64,000 nucleotides of DNA from the NCBI GenBank assembly GCA_965198915.1, contig CBDAQC010000002.1:744001-808000 (forward strand), written 5' to 3'. A model generated the notes under the pieces. That model did no database searches. It was not told the origin of the DNA and saw only the letters and a program-made list of their open reading frames with translations. Origin of the DNA: BOG-908 sp965198915. Lineage in GTDB: Bacteria; Pseudomonadota; Alphaproteobacteria; Acetobacterales; Acetobacteraceae. The translations under genes and the position numbers were made by a program. Positions within the stretch are counted from its first letter, which is position 1. Every line of letters starts with the position of its first letter. Positions 52,825 to 62,833 of the stretch are shown here, one piece after another.

Positions 52825-55020
52825 CTAAGTCAGAACATCCTCCACGCGTATAGGCAGGCGCCTGACCCGCTTACCGGTCGCGTGAAACACCGCGTTGCCG
52901 ATGGCAGGCGCCACGCCCACCATCGGCAGCTCGCCTATGCCCTTGGCACCCAGCGCTCCAGTGGCAAGGTCCGGCGCGTCGATGGCGATCACCTCGATGT
53001 CGGGCACGTCCGCGTTCACCGGCACGTGGTAGTCTGCGATGTTGCTGTTGGCGATTCGTCCGCTTGCCCGGTCGATCAGCGTTTCTTCCTGCAGCGCCAT
53101 GCCGATTCCGAAGACGATACCGCCGAGTAGCTGGCTGCGTCCGGTCTTGGCGTTCAGCAGGCGGCCGACATCGAAGGCGCTGACGACACGGCTGACGCGT
53201 ATGGTGCCGAAATCGGGATCGACGCGCACTTCTACGAATTGCGCGCCGAACGCATGCGGTGAGTGGTCGTGGTACTCCTCGCCGGGCTTGGCCTGCACCT
53301 CGGCTTCCAGGTGGTCCGTGCCGGCGCGTTCCATCAGATCCTGCAGGCTGACCTGCAGTCCGGGTGAGGAGACGACGTAGCCGGCCAGCTTGATGTCGCC
53401 TGGGCTGACATTGGCGAAACGCGGGTCGATCGCCGCCATCTGCGCCACGCGGGCGCGCAGTTTCTGGGCGGCGGCCTCGATCGCCGGGATGACGCTGACG
53501 GCGGTAGCCGAACCGCCGGAGACGGGAGCCGCGGGCAGGCGGCTGTCGCCGAGTTGCGCGGTTACCCGGCGGTAATCGACGCCAAGCGCGTCGGCAGTTG
53601 CCTGCACCATTATCGTGTAGGTGCCGGTGCCGAGATCCTGCGTGCCGGACTGCACGGTGACCGTGCCGTCCTTATACATGCGTATACGCGCCATGCAGGG
53701 CCGGCGGTTGGTGGGATAGGTGGAAGTCGCCATGCCCCAGCCCACGAGTACGCGGCCGTCTTTCATCGAGGCAGGTGTGTGATCGCGGCGGGACCAGCCG
53801 AATTTCTCCGCTGCCTGGCTGTAGCATTCGCGCAGGGCCTTGCTGGCGAACGGCTTGTCTTCATGCTCGTCGCGATCCGCATAGTTTGCCAGCCGCAGTG
53901 CCAGGGGATCCATCTTGAGCGCGTAGGCCAGCTCGTCCATTGCGGTTTCGAGCGCGAACATGCCGGACGATTCACCCGGCGCGCGCATGTAGGTGGGCAG
54001 CCCCTGGTTCACCGGAACCAGCCGGTGGCTGATCGCCAGGTTCTTGCAGGAATACAGCATCTCGGTCGCCACGGCGACCGGTTCGGCGAATTCGCCAAGC
54101 GACGGGTCCGACATTTGGGAGAAGCCGTCGTGACGCACGCCGAGCAGCTTGCCATCGGTGCCTGCGCCCAGCTTGATCTTCTGTATCGTGGCCGGCCGGT
54201 AGCCGTTGGAGGTGAACATTTGCTGGCGGGTGACGACGAGTTTGACCGGCCGGTTCACATGGCGCGCGGCCATGGCGGCGATGATCGCCGGCGGCCACGT
54301 ATTGCCCTTGCAGCCGAAGCCGCCGCCCACGTAAGGGCAGATCACGGTGACGTCGCTCTGGTCCAGGCCGAAGGCGGAGGCCAGCGTCTCCTGTGCACCG
54401 GATATGCCCTGCGTCGCCGTCCAGACAGTCAGCTTGCCGCCTGACCACATAGCGATCGTCGCGTGCGGCTCCATGGGATTGTGGTGCTCGACCGGCGTTT
54501 CATAGGTGGCGTCGATTTTCACCGGCGCGCGGTCGAACGCCGCTTCCGGATCGCCGCGGTTGCTGTCCGGGCTGCGCTTGCCGTTGCTGAAATCCTTGGG
54601 CTTGTAGGCACGCGACAGGGTGGTCTCGTCCATCACGGTCACGGCTGCGGCGGGTGCGTAGCGCACGCGCACGGCGGCGGCCGCCGCAGCCGCGCGCTCG
54701 AAACTGTCGGCGACCGCCACCGCCACGTGCTGGCCGTTATAGGTGATCCGGCCGTCCTGCAGCAGCGGATGCGGCACCGTCTGCGAGGCCGCACGCTTCT
54801 GGTTGAGCTGGCCCGCATTCTGCTGCGTGATGATGGCGAGCACGCCGGGCATACGCTCGGCAGCGCCGGTGTCGAACGCGGTTGCCTGTCCGGCGGCCAC
54901 CGTGCTCTGCACCAGCACGGCATGCACGCAGCCTGGCACGGCGAACTCGGCGGCGTAGCGGGCGCCGCCAGTGACCTTCAATTTGCCGTCCACGCGGGTG
55001 ATCGGTTGTCCGACGAACAT
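52825..55020 (-). CDS. paoC: PaoC, molybdenum-binding subunit of periplasmic aldehyde oxidoreductase
   Basis: 731 residues of the xanthine dehydrogenase family large subunit: FVGQPITRVDGKLKVTGGAR, CPYVGGGFGCKGNTWPP (molybdopterin contact), YMRAPGESSGMFALETAMDE, and SGTQDLGTGTYTIM. The catalytic Glu is in GALGAKGIGELPMVGVAPAI. With PaoA and PaoB it oxidises aldehydes in the periplasm. ATG 55020 begins at the conserved domain, 13 bases after paoB. The chaperone gene paoD does not follow. The stop TAG is beside E16. Confidence 0.94.
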   Translation of the reverse strand: MFVGQPITRVDGKLKVTGGARYAAEFAVPGCVHAVLVQSTVAAGQATAFDTGAAERMPGVLAIITQQNAGQLNQKRAASQTVPHPLLQDGRITYNGQHVAVAVADSFERAAAAAAAVRVRYAPAAAVTVMDETTLSRAYKPKDFSNGKRSPDSNRGDPEAAFDRAPVKIDATYETPVEHHNPMEPHATIAMWSGGKLTVWTATQGISGAQETLASAFGLDQSDVTVICPYVGGGFGCKGNTWPPAIIAAMAARHVNRPVKLVVTRQQMFTSNGYRPATIQKIKLGAGTDGKLLGVRHDGFSQMSDPSLGEFAEPVAVATEMLYSCKNLAISHRLVPVNQGLPTYMRAPGESSGMFALETAMDELAYALKMDPLALRLANYADRDEHEDKPFASKALRECYSQAAEKFGWSRRDHTPASMKDGRVLVGWGMATSTYPTNRRPCMARIRMYKDGTVTVQSGTQDLGTGTYTIMVQATADALGVDYRRVTAQLGDSRLPAAPVSGGSATAVSVIPAIEAAAQKLRARVAQMAAIDPRFANVSPGDIKLAGYVVSSPGLQVSLQDLMERAGTDHLEAEVQAKPGEEYHDHSPHAFGAQFVEVRVDPDFGTIRVSRVVSAFDVGRLLNAKTGRSQLLGGIVFGIGMALQEETLIDRASGRIANSNIADYHVPVNADVPDIEVIAIDAPDLATGALGAKGIGELPMVGVAPAIGNAVFHATGKRVRRLPIRVEDVLT

Positions 55021-55033
55021 GATCCTGTGTCCT

Positions 55034-56011
55034 TCAGGCGACTTCGTGCAAGGCGCGGCGAACCGTGTTCTGCACGAGCGCGATCTTGAAAGCGTTCTGG
55101 CCGTGCGGCTGCGCACCATCGCCGGCGTGCTTCGCCGCATCCGCGAAAGTGGCCTCGTTTGCCGGCTTGCCGCGCAAGGCAGCCTCCACCGTGTCCAGGC
55201 GCCAGGGTTTGGTGCCGACGCCACCGGCGGCGAGACGTGCGTCGTGGATGACGCCGCCCTGCACGTCCAGGCCGCAGGCGACGGAGGTCAGGGCGTAGGC
55301 GTAGCTTTGCCTGTCACGCACTTTCACGTAGGTGGCGCGCGCGTTGGCGGGCGATTGCGGGACGAGTATGGCGGTGATTATGTCGCCCGGACGCAGGTTC
55401 GTATCCAGATGTGGCGTGCTGCCCGGCACGCGGTAGAAATCCACCAGCTCCACGCGCCGGGTCTGTCCGTCCGCGCCGGCGATCTCCACCGCCGCCCGCG
55501 CGGCCATCAGCGCCACCGGGAAATCGGAAGGATGCGTCGCGATGCAGTGTTCGGAGCCGCCGAAGATGGCCAGTTCGCGGTTTTCCCCGTTGATGGCGGG
55601 ACAGCCGGAGCCTGGCGCGCGCTTGTTGCAGGCAAATCCCACGTCACGGAAGTAGAAGCAGCGCGTGCGCTGCAGCAGGTTGCCGCCGGCGGTCCCCATG
55701 TTGCGTATCTGCGGCGAGGCGGCGGCCAGCAACGCCTGGCTCAACGCGGACGCCTGGGCGCGCACGGCCGGATGCTCGGCCACCTCCGCCATCGTGCTCA
55801 GCGCGCCGATGCGCAGCCCCTGGGCATCCGTGGTGATGCCGCGCAAGGCACCGATGCCGTCGAGGTCGACGACGAGCGCCGCCGGCGTCACGTTGTTCTT
55901 CCAAAGCTGCATCAGGTCCGTGCCGCCAGCGATGAAACTGGCATGCGGCTGGGCGGCAAGCCTGCCGGCTTCGGCCATGTCCCGCGGCGCCTGCAATGAG
56001 AATTCCTGCAT
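55034..56011 (-). CDS. paoB: PaoB, FAD-binding subunit of aldehyde oxidoreductase
   Basis: 325 residues. A PCMH-type FAD domain with FIAGGTDLMQLWKNNVTPAA and NMGTAGGNLLQRTRCFYFRD is followed by FACNKRAPGSGCPAINGEN, the cysteine insertion that binds the extra 4Fe-4S cluster of PaoB. A CO-dehydrogenase-type C-terminal domain ends the protein. It shuttles electrons between the molybdenum site and PaoA. It starts 3 bases after paoA. Confidence 0.94.
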   Translation of the reverse strand: MQEFSLQAPRDMAEAGRLAAQPHASFIAGGTDLMQLWKNNVTPAALVVDLDGIGALRGITTDAQGLRIGALSTMAEVAEHPAVRAQASALSQALLAAASPQIRNMGTAGGNLLQRTRCFYFRDVGFACNKRAPGSGCPAINGENRELAIFGGSEHCIATHPSDFPVALMAARAAVEIAGADGQTRRVELVDFYRVPGSTPHLDTNLRPGDIITAILVPQSPANARATYVKVRDRQSYAYALTSVACGLDVQGGVIHDARLAAGGVGTKPWRLDTVEAALRGKPANEATFADAAKHAGDGAQPHGQNAFKIALVQNTVRRALHEVA

Positions 56012-56014
56012 GGA

Positions 56015-56596
<582 letters not shown>

Positions 56597-56675
56597 GCAT
56601 CAGTCCTGTGTTTGCCCGAGATGCCGCAACGCCACCGGGCGGGGCTGGGTTTCCGGCGATACGTGGCAGGCCAGC

Positions 56676-56888
56676 CTAGTGCCGGATTGGTGCAGGCGCC
56701 GGCACGTGGGCGGCCTTGTTCGGCTTGGCATCAGGATAGATGCGGACTCGTATCAGGTGTTCGGGCGCTGCGAACGGGTAGACGTTGCCGTGCAGCAGCG
56801 CATAGATCAGCCAGCCGTTGATGATCAGGGTTGCGGCAATGGCAATCAGGTAGCGCCGTGGCCGTCTCTCGGACTCGATGTAGTTCAT
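56676..56888 (-). CDS. 70-residue single-span membrane protein coupled to bioA
   Basis: A basic N-terminus (SERRPRRY) leads to one membrane helix (about 13-33, LIAIAATLIINGWLIYALL) and a periplasmic tail ending in KPNKAAHVPAPAPIRH. The shape recalls the N-terminal anchor of TonB-like proteins but without the C-terminal domain. ATG 56888 overlaps the bioA TGA as ATGA, so it is cotranslated. I do not recognise a family. It could be a small subunit or a TonB remnant. Confidence 0.7.
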   Translation of the reverse strand: MNYIESERRPRRYLIAIAATLIINGWLIYALLHGNVYPFAAPEHLIRVRIYPDAKPNKAAHVPAPAPIRH

Positions 56889-58129
56889 GCGCTGTGACCG
56901 ACCTCCAGCACGCGCCGGATTGCACCGGTCAGCGTGGTAAGCTCATCCGGGGCGATGGTGAAGGCCGGTGTCAGATACATGATGTTGCGGAACGGCCGTA
57001 TCCAGACGCCCTGCGACACCAGCGCGGCCTTCAGTCCGTCCATGTCGCCCACCCGTTCAAGCTCCACCACCCCGATTGCGCCGCAAACGCGCACGTCCCG
57101 CACGTTTTCCAGCGCGGTGCATACGGCCAACTCCCGGCGCATCTGCCCCTCGATTGCCGCCACCTCCGCCAGGCGCGGTTCCATGTCGAACAGATCGAGC
57201 GAGGCCAGGCTTGCAGCACAGGCTAGCGGATTGGCCATGTAGGTCGGCCCGTGCATGAGCGCGTGGGACGGCTCGTCCGACAGGAAGGCCGCGAAGATAT
57301 GGCTGCGCGCCACCGCGGCGGACAAGGCCATGGTGCCGCCGGTCAGCGCCTTGGACAGCGTGATGATGTCGGGCACTACGCCGGCCGCCTCGCAGGCGAA
57401 CATGGTGCCGGTGCGGCCGAAACCGGTGAATATCTCGTCGAAGATCAGCGGCAGGCCGTGCAGATCGGCCGCGCGGCGCAGGTGGCGCAGCACCGCGACA
57501 TCATGGAACACCATGCCGCCGGCACCCTGCACCAGCGGTTCCACCAATATGCCGGCCAGGCCTTCGGCGTGGCGCTCCAGGAAGTCGTCGAAAGCGGCCG
57601 CACTCTCGGCGTCGCGCGGCAGGTCCAATATGGCGTGTTCGGCCAGCAGGCCGGAGAACAGCGCGTGCATGCCTTCGTCCGGGTCGCACACCGCCATGGT
57701 GGCGAAGGTGTCGCCGTGATAGCCGCCGCGGAAGGCCGCGAAACGCCGCCGCGTGCGCACGCCCTGGTTCAGCCAGTATTGCGCGGCCATCTTCATCGCT
57801 ACTTCCACGGCCACCGAGCCGCTATCGGCAAAGAACACGTGGTCCAGGTCGCCGGGCAGCAAGGCCGCAAGGCGTTCGGCCAGGCGTTCGGCCGGCTCGT
57901 GCGTCAGTCCGCCGAACATCACATGCGGCATGCGCGCGAGCTGGTCGCGCACTGCCTGCGCGATGTGCGGGTGGTTGTAGCCGTGGCACGCCGTCCACCA
58001 GGAAGCGACGCCGTCGGTAAGCGTCCTTCCGTCCTCGAGCGTGATGGTGCAGCCTTGCGTGCTTCTGGCGCGCAAGGGTTGGGGGGCGCCGCGCATCTGG
58101 GTGTAGGGGCGCCAGAGATGGGTTAGCAA
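56885..58129 (-). CDS. bioA: Adenosylmethionine-8-amino-7-oxononanoate aminotransferase BioA
   Basis: 414 residues, class III aminotransferase. HLWRPYTQM at the start, VASWWTACHGYNHPHI, FADSGSVAVEVAMKMA, FRGGYHGDTFATMAV, LIFDEIFTGFGRTGTMFA and LSKALTGGTMALSA with the PLP lysine match BioA. It transfers an amino group from SAM in biotin synthesis. The start is TTG 58129, at the outer end of element E17; the next ATG (residue 12) would cut off the conserved start. bioB lies upstream on the same strand, separated by E17. Confidence 0.95.
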   Translation of the reverse strand: MLTHLWRPYTQMRGAPQPLRARSTQGCTITLEDGRTLTDGVASWWTACHGYNHPHIAQAVRDQLARMPHVMFGGLTHEPAERLAERLAALLPGDLDHVFFADSGSVAVEVAMKMAAQYWLNQGVRTRRRFAAFRGGYHGDTFATMAVCDPDEGMHALFSGLLAEHAILDLPRDAESAAAFDDFLERHAEGLAGILVEPLVQGAGGMVFHDVAVLRHLRRAADLHGLPLIFDEIFTGFGRTGTMFACEAAGVVPDIITLSKALTGGTMALSAAVARSHIFAAFLSDEPSHALMHGPTYMANPLACAASLASLDLFDMEPRLAEVAAIEGQMRRELAVCTALENVRDVRVCGAIGVVELERVGDMDGLKAALVSQGVWIRPFRNIMYLTPAFTIAPDELTTLTGAIRRVLEVGHSA

Positions 58130-58279
58130 AAAGGAAGGCCTTCTTTTTTGAAGAAAAGAAGCAAAAAACTTTTGTCCTGACGCCTTGGCCGGCGCACGCG
58201 CCTGTCAGGAGGCACCGGACTGCTGCAGATGCGGAGTAGCAAAAGTTTTTTGCTTCTTTTTTTCAAAAAAGAAGGCCCT
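58125..58279. repeat. Palindromic element E17 (paired arms)
   Basis: Left arm 58125-58174, right arm 58240-58279. The core contains CCTGACGCC...GGCGCACGCGCCTGTCAGG and, on the right side, CTGCAGATGCGGAG, the inverse of the CCGCATCTGC class. It lies between bioB (TAG at 58280-58278) and bioA (TTG at 58129-58127), giving one gene its stop and the other its start. Confidence 0.93.
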
Positions 58280-59228
58280 ACTTCGCTTCCATCCCCAGCC
58301 GCCCAAGCAGAACCACATCCCGCTCAGCCGCCGGATTAGCCGTCGTCAGCAAACGCGGCCCATAGAAAATCGAGTTGGCGCCTGCTAAAAAACATAACGC
58401 CTGCGCCTCGTCGCTCATCGCCTCGCGCCCTGCGGAAAGCCGCACGTAGGATTCCGGCATGGTTATGCGCGCGGCGGCCACCACACGCACGAAATCGATC
58501 GCGTCGATCGGTTCGCATTGCGCCAGCGGCGTGCCCTCCACCCGTACTAGCGCGTTGATCGGCACGGATTCGGGTGCTTTCGGCAGGCTGGCGAGCGCCG
58601 CGATCAGGCCGGCGCGGTCGGCCGAGTCCTCGCCCATGCCGACGATGCCGCCGCAGCAGACGTTGATGCCGGCGTCACGCACGTGGCCCAGCGTGTCCAG
58701 CCGGTCCTGGTAGGTGCGGGTGGTGATGATCTCGCCGTAATGCTCGGGCGAGGTGTCGAGGTTGTGGTTGTAATAGTCCAGCCCGGCCTCACGCAGGCGG
58801 AACGCTTGCGGGGCGGTGAGCATGCCGAGGGTCACGCAGCTCTCCAGCCCCAGGGCGCGCACGCCTTCCACCATGGCGCACACCGCGTCCAGGTCACGGT
58901 CTTTCGGCGAACGCCAGGCGGCGCCCATGCAGAAGCGAGAGGCACCGGCGGCGCGGGCGGCGCGGGCTTCTTCCAGCACGGCTTCCACGTCCATCAGCTT
59001 GGAGGCTGGCACGCCGGCTTCGTAGGAGGCGCTTTGCGGGCAGTAGGCGCAGTCCTCCGGGCAGCCGCCGGTCTTGATCGAGAGCAGGGTGCTGATCTGG
59101 ACATGCGCCGGGTCGTGATGCGCCCGGTGGATGCTGGCGGCCTGGAAGACGAGTTCGGAAAAGGGCAAAGCCATTAGCGCGCCCACGCTTGCGGCGGTCC
59201 AGGCGGGCGGGGGGGCAAGGGCGTTCAT
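58278..59228 (-). CDS. bioB: Biotin synthase BioB
   Basis: 316 residues. The radical-SAM motif CPEDCAYCPQS (CxxxCxxC) is at about 55-65, with ISTLLSIKTGG before it. MGAAWRSPKDRD, YNHNLDTSPEHYGEIITTRT and CCGGIVGMGEDSADRAGLI are family blocks; the other [2Fe-2S] ligands (Cys in ESCVTLGM and NVCCGG, Arg in TMPESYVRLSAGRE) are present. It inserts sulfur into dethiobiotin. ATG 59228 is preferred over a GTG three codons upstream. The stop TAG is the edge of E17. Confidence 0.97.
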   Translation of the reverse strand: MNALAPPPAWTAASVGALMALPFSELVFQAASIHRAHHDPAHVQISTLLSIKTGGCPEDCAYCPQSASYEAGVPASKLMDVEAVLEEARAARAAGASRFCMGAAWRSPKDRDLDAVCAMVEGVRALGLESCVTLGMLTAPQAFRLREAGLDYYNHNLDTSPEHYGEIITTRTYQDRLDTLGHVRDAGINVCCGGIVGMGEDSADRAGLIAALASLPKAPESVPINALVRVEGTPLAQCEPIDAIDFVRVVAAARITMPESYVRLSAGREAMSDEAQALCFLAGANSIFYGPRLLTTANPAAERDVVLLGRLGMEAK

Positions 59229-59304
59229 GCGTGCCACGATATCGCAGGAAAGGTGGGCACGCCATCCGGGGCGTAAGCGACCACAGCGCGGCGGCCGCTG
59301 CGGC

Positions 59305-59796
59305 CTAGACCCGTATCGGCACGCCCGCCCGGTTCATGCTCGTCCGTATCGTCTGCAGCGTCTGCACCCGGGCCACGCCCGCCGCCTCAGTCAGCCGCGC
59401 GGTCAGCTCGTTCTCCGCCGCGGTGCCGCGCGCCACCAGGCGCAGCAGGAAATCCCCGCCGCCGCGTATCATGTGGCACTCGCGCACCTCCGGCCAGGTG
59501 CTCACCAGCGCCTCGAACGCGGCCAGCGCCGCCTCCTTCTGGCTCTCCAGCCCGACGATGACGAAGAACATGACCTCCCAGCCGAGCAGTTGCGGGTCGG
59601 TGTCGGCATGGTAGCCGCGTATGATGCCCGCCTCCTCCAGCCTGCGGACACGGCGCAGGCAGGGGGGCGCGCTGATCCCGGCGCGGCGGGCGAGTTCCAC
59701 GTTGGTCATCCTGCCATCCGCCTGCAGCTCGGCCAGGATGCGCCGGTCGATCGCGTCTATCTCCGGCAGTGTTGCCGCTTCATGCGTTATCGTCAT
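59305..59796 (-). CDS. Lrp/AsnC-family transcriptional regulator
   Basis: 163 residues. An N-terminal HTH (IDAIDRRILAELQADGRMTN, then RAGISAPPCLRRVRRLEEAG) and a C-terminal RAM domain (WEVMFFVIVGLESQ, then VRECHMIRGGGDFLLRLVA) are clear. These regulators respond to amino acids. It is divergent from trxB with a 221-base gap, so it may regulate trxB as well as itself. ATG 59796 was chosen; longer frames reach into the gap. Confidence 0.94.
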   Translation of the reverse strand: MTITHEAATLPEIDAIDRRILAELQADGRMTNVELARRAGISAPPCLRRVRRLEEAGIIRGYHADTDPQLLGWEVMFFVIVGLESQKEAALAAFEALVSTWPEVRECHMIRGGGDFLLRLVARGTAAENELTARLTEAAGVARVQTLQTIRTSMNRAGVPIRV

Positions 59797-60017
59797 GTTT
59801 CTTGGGCGTCTCGGAATCGTATCCAGGTCATAGCATAAAGCGGCATGGCTGGTAGCCGATCCCACGGCCTGTCCAGGCACAGCCGCCCGGCCGCAAATGC
59901 ACGTATGCAGGCGTTTCCGCTTCGCTATCCTGGCAGAAGAACGCCCTGCGTGCTTCCTTGCCCCAGCCTCCCCAGCAACCGATATCGCCTGAACACAACC
60001 AGACGAGCCGCCCCGCC

Positions 60018-60986
60018 ATGCCCGAGACCTACCGTACGAAACTCCTGGTGATAGGCGCAGGGCCGGCTGGCTATACCGCGGCGATCTATGCCGCCCGCGC
60101 CAGCCTGGAGCCGATCCTGGTGGCCGGCCTGCAGCCCGGCGGTCAGCTGATGATCACCACGGACGTGGAGAACTACCCCGGCTTCGCCCAGGCCATTCAA
60201 GGGCCGTGGCTGATGGAGCAGATGGCAGCCCAGGCGGAGCACGTGGGCACGCGCATAATGAACGACCTGGTAATGGAGGTGGATTTCAGCCGCCGGCCGT
60301 TCCGGTGCGTGGGCGACTCGGGTGATGTCTACATCGCGGACACTGTGGTCATCGCCACCGGCGCCCAGGCGCGCTGGCTCGGCCTGCCGTCGGAGAAGGC
60401 CTATCAGGGCGCCGGCGTCTCGGCATGTGCCACCTGCGACGGGTTCTTCTACCGCGGCCGCCGGGTGGCGGTGATCGGCGGCGGCAACAGCGCGGTCGAG
60501 GAGGCGCTCTACCTCACCCACCACGCGGACCGGGTGACGCTGATACACCGGCGGAACGCGCTGCGCGCCGAGAAAATCCTGCAGCGCCGGCTCTTCGAGC
60601 ATCCCAAGGTCGATGTGATCTGGGACCATATCGTGGAGGAGATCACCGGTGCCGGCACGCCCGCGGTGGTGACGGGCATCAGGCTGAGCCATCGCGAGAC
60701 GGGCGTGGAGCGCACGCTCGACCTGGACGGCGTGTTCGTGGCGATCGGCCATACGCCGAACACCGCAGTATTCCGCAATCATGTCGAACTGGACGGGGAA
60801 GGCTACGTGCGCACGATCGCCGGCAGCACGCGTACCAATGTCGAGGGTGTATTCGCGGCCGGCGACGTGCAGGACAAAGTCTTCCGCCAGGCGATAACCG
60901 CTGCCGGAACAGGTTGCATGGCGGCGCTGGAAGCGGAAAAGTGGTTAACTGAGGTGGCTCCGAGTCCCGTGCTGGAACACGCCTGA
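60018..60986 (+). CDS. trxB: Thioredoxin reductase
   Basis: 322 residues. LLVIGAGPAGYTAAIYAARA is the FAD-binding motif, GGQLMITTDVENYPGF is conserved, SACATCDGFFYRG near 135-140 carries the redox-active CATC, VIGGGNSAVEEALYL is the NADPH motif, and VEGVFAAGDVQDKVFRQAIT closes the FAD domain. It keeps thioredoxin reduced with NADPH. ATG 60018 gives the family start. The LysR gene follows after 54 bases. Confidence 0.97.
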   Translation: MPETYRTKLLVIGAGPAGYTAAIYAARASLEPILVAGLQPGGQLMITTDVENYPGFAQAIQGPWLMEQMAAQAEHVGTRIMNDLVMEVDFSRRPFRCVGDSGDVYIADTVVIATGAQARWLGLPSEKAYQGAGVSACATCDGFFYRGRRVAVIGGGNSAVEEALYLTHHADRVTLIHRRNALRAEKILQRRLFEHPKVDVIWDHIVEEITGAGTPAVVTGIRLSHRETGVERTLDLDGVFVAIGHTPNTAVFRNHVELDGEGYVRTIAGSTRTNVEGVFAAGDVQDKVFRQAITAAGTGCMAALEAEKWLTEVAPSPVLEHA

Positions 60987-61040
60987 CGCCGCCGGCGTCG
61001 CGCCATGGGGATCGCGGCGGCGCCTGAAGAGGACTGAGCC

Positions 61041-61928
61041 ATGGATTGGGACAAGCTGCGTGTCTTCCACGCCGTCGCGGAAGCCGGCAGCTTCACCCAC
61101 GCCGGCGACACGCTGAACCTCAGCCAGTCCGCCGTCAGCCGCCAGATTTCCGCGCTGGAAGAGGCGCTGCAGGTGCCGCTGTTCCACCGCCACGCGCGCG
61201 GCCTGATCCTGACGGAGCAGGGCGAAAGCCTGAACCAGACGGTGCGGGAGGTGTTCGCCAAGCTGGCGATGACCGAGGCGTTGCTGACCGAAAGCCGCGA
61301 CAAGCCGGCGGGCAAGCTGAAGATCACCACCACCGTGGGCTTCGGCAGCAACTGGCTGGCGCCGCGCCTGCTGCAGTTCCTGGAAGCCCACCAGGACGTG
61401 ACGGTGAGCCTGCTGCTGGACGATGGCGACCTGGACCTGGCGATGCGCGAGGCGGACGTGGCCATACGCATGCACCCGCCCAAGCAGCCGGACCTGATCC
61501 AGCGCCACTTGTTTGAGATCGAGTGGCATATTTGCGCCTCGCCGGACTACCTGGCGCGCGCCGGCACGCCGGCCACGGTGGAAGACCTGGACCGCCACAA
61601 GCTGATCCTGTTCGGCGACTACCACCCGCCGGTGGCCGACATAAACTGGCTCGCCTCCGCCGGCCGCCGCCCCGGCCAGCCGCGCCGCCCTGTGCTGGAG
61701 GTCAACAACCTGTCCAGCATGGCGCAGATCATACGCGCGGGCCTGGGCATTGGCGCGCTGCCGGGCTGGATGGCGGCGGAGATGGACGGGCTGACGCGCG
61801 TGCTGGCGGACGTGGCGCGGCCGAAGGTGGATTGCTACTTCGTCTATCCGGAAGAGCTTCGGCATTCGAAGCGGGTTGCGGTGTTCCGAGATTTTCTGCT
61901 GGCGCGGTTGCAGCAGCGCGGGCACTGA
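61041..61928 (+). CDS. LysR-family transcriptional regulator
   Basis: 295 residues. The N-terminal winged HTH (WDKLRVFHAVAEAGSFTHAG, then LSQSAVSRQISALEEALQVP) and a LysR substrate-binding domain (KLKITTTVGFGSNWLAPRLL to the end) are clear. It lies downstream of trxB in the same direction, an arrangement common in Rhodospirillales, and is probably cotranscribed. The effector is unknown. Confidence 0.95.
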   Translation: MDWDKLRVFHAVAEAGSFTHAGDTLNLSQSAVSRQISALEEALQVPLFHRHARGLILTEQGESLNQTVREVFAKLAMTEALLTESRDKPAGKLKITTTVGFGSNWLAPRLLQFLEAHQDVTVSLLLDDGDLDLAMREADVAIRMHPPKQPDLIQRHLFEIEWHICASPDYLARAGTPATVEDLDRHKLILFGDYHPPVADINWLASAGRRPGQPRRPVLEVNNLSSMAQIIRAGLGIGALPGWMAAEMDGLTRVLADVARPKVDCYFVYPEELRHSKRVAVFRDFLLARLQQRGH

Positions 61929-61940
61929 AGAAAGTTAAGT

Positions 61941-62131
61941 AAGCAAGGACTTCTTCGAAAAAAGCAGCAAAACGCTTGCGGTCCGCTGTCGCCGCTTGTC
62001 GAGACGCGCGTAGCAAGAACGCCGGCCAGCCCGTCGCCTTCGTAGGTATCCGCGCGCGCTTCTGCACGGCGCGACAGCGGACCAAAAGCTTTTTGCTTCT
62101 TTTTCTCGAAAAAGAAGGCCTTGCTTCCTTC
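61941..62131. repeat. Palindromic element E18 (paired arms, perfect 13-bp inner inverted repeat)
   Basis: Left arm 61941-61979 (degenerate, stem CTTC/GAAA), right arm 62083-62131. GGTCCGCTGTCGC (61980-61992) and GCGACAGCGGACC (62071-62083) are perfect inverted repeats just inside the arms. It fills the convergent gap between the LysR gene and the lipoprotein gene, whose TAG stop is 4 bases beyond. Confidence 0.92.
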
Positions 62132-62134
62132 CCT

Positions 62135-62806
62135 CTATTTCGGCCCGTCCGTCGAAGATTTGGACAACGCAGCCAGAAACTTCTGCTCCCGCAACGCATA
62201 GGAACGCGCCTCGTCCGATCCGGCCATGACGAAAACCGTATGCGGGCTGGTCGCGCGCAGGTCGGATTCCGGCGCACCGATCGCATCGTCGCTCAAAGCC
62301 TGCGCGCTGAGCTGGGCAAATTTCCAGCCGTTTCCGTCAGGTTGCGCGAGCAAGGTCACGCTGTCAGCCAGCTCCTGCTTCGCATGTGTCACGATCGTAA
62401 TCGGCACGGCCGGTTCCGGCGCCGCGTCGCCCTGCTTCATCAGCCCGATCCGGACGGCCAGCTGGTTGGCGGCTTCGATGCGCGGCACGCGATACATCTC
62501 AAACGCAGTGACGGCGCGGTCGAAATCGGCGCGCTTCTGCCGCGTGTCGCCGGTCGGCGCGTATAGATCCTGCGCGGCGCGCAGTGTAAAATCGACATGC
62601 ACGCGCCAGCTTCCGGCGGGCAGATCTTTCGATCCCAACGTCTTCATCGCCTCAAAGCTGGGCTTCACCCCGCTGACCTGCAGGTAGATTGGTTCGGATT
62701 GCGCCAGATACGCGGCAATGTCGGCATCGGCCGGCTTTTTCGCCGCCGGTCCGCAGCCGGAGAGGGCTGCCAAAGTAAGCAGGGTAGCGGTGGCGCGTGG
62801 GGACAT
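62135..62806 (-). CDS. Lipoprotein of unknown function
   Basis: 223 residues. MSPRATATLLTLAALSGCGP is a lipoprotein signal with the lipobox LSGC. The mature part is mixed alpha/beta with ASPHTVFVMAGSDE near the C-terminus and no motif I recognise. ATG 62806 is the natural signal start; a longer frame begins in E19. Stands between two repeat elements. Probably anchored in the outer or inner membrane facing the periplasm. Confidence 0.8.
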   Translation of the reverse strand: MSPRATATLLTLAALSGCGPAAKKPADADIAAYLAQSEPIYLQVSGVKPSFEAMKTLGSKDLPAGSWRVHVDFTLRAAQDLYAPTGDTRQKRADFDRAVTAFEMYRVPRIEAANQLAVRIGLMKQGDAAPEPAVPITIVTHAKQELADSVTLLAQPDGNGWKFAQLSAQALSDDAIGAPESDLRATSPHTVFVMAGSDEARSYALREQKFLAALSKSSTDGPK

Positions 62807-62833
62807 TTGGACCTCGGTGTCGGAAAGCGAGAA

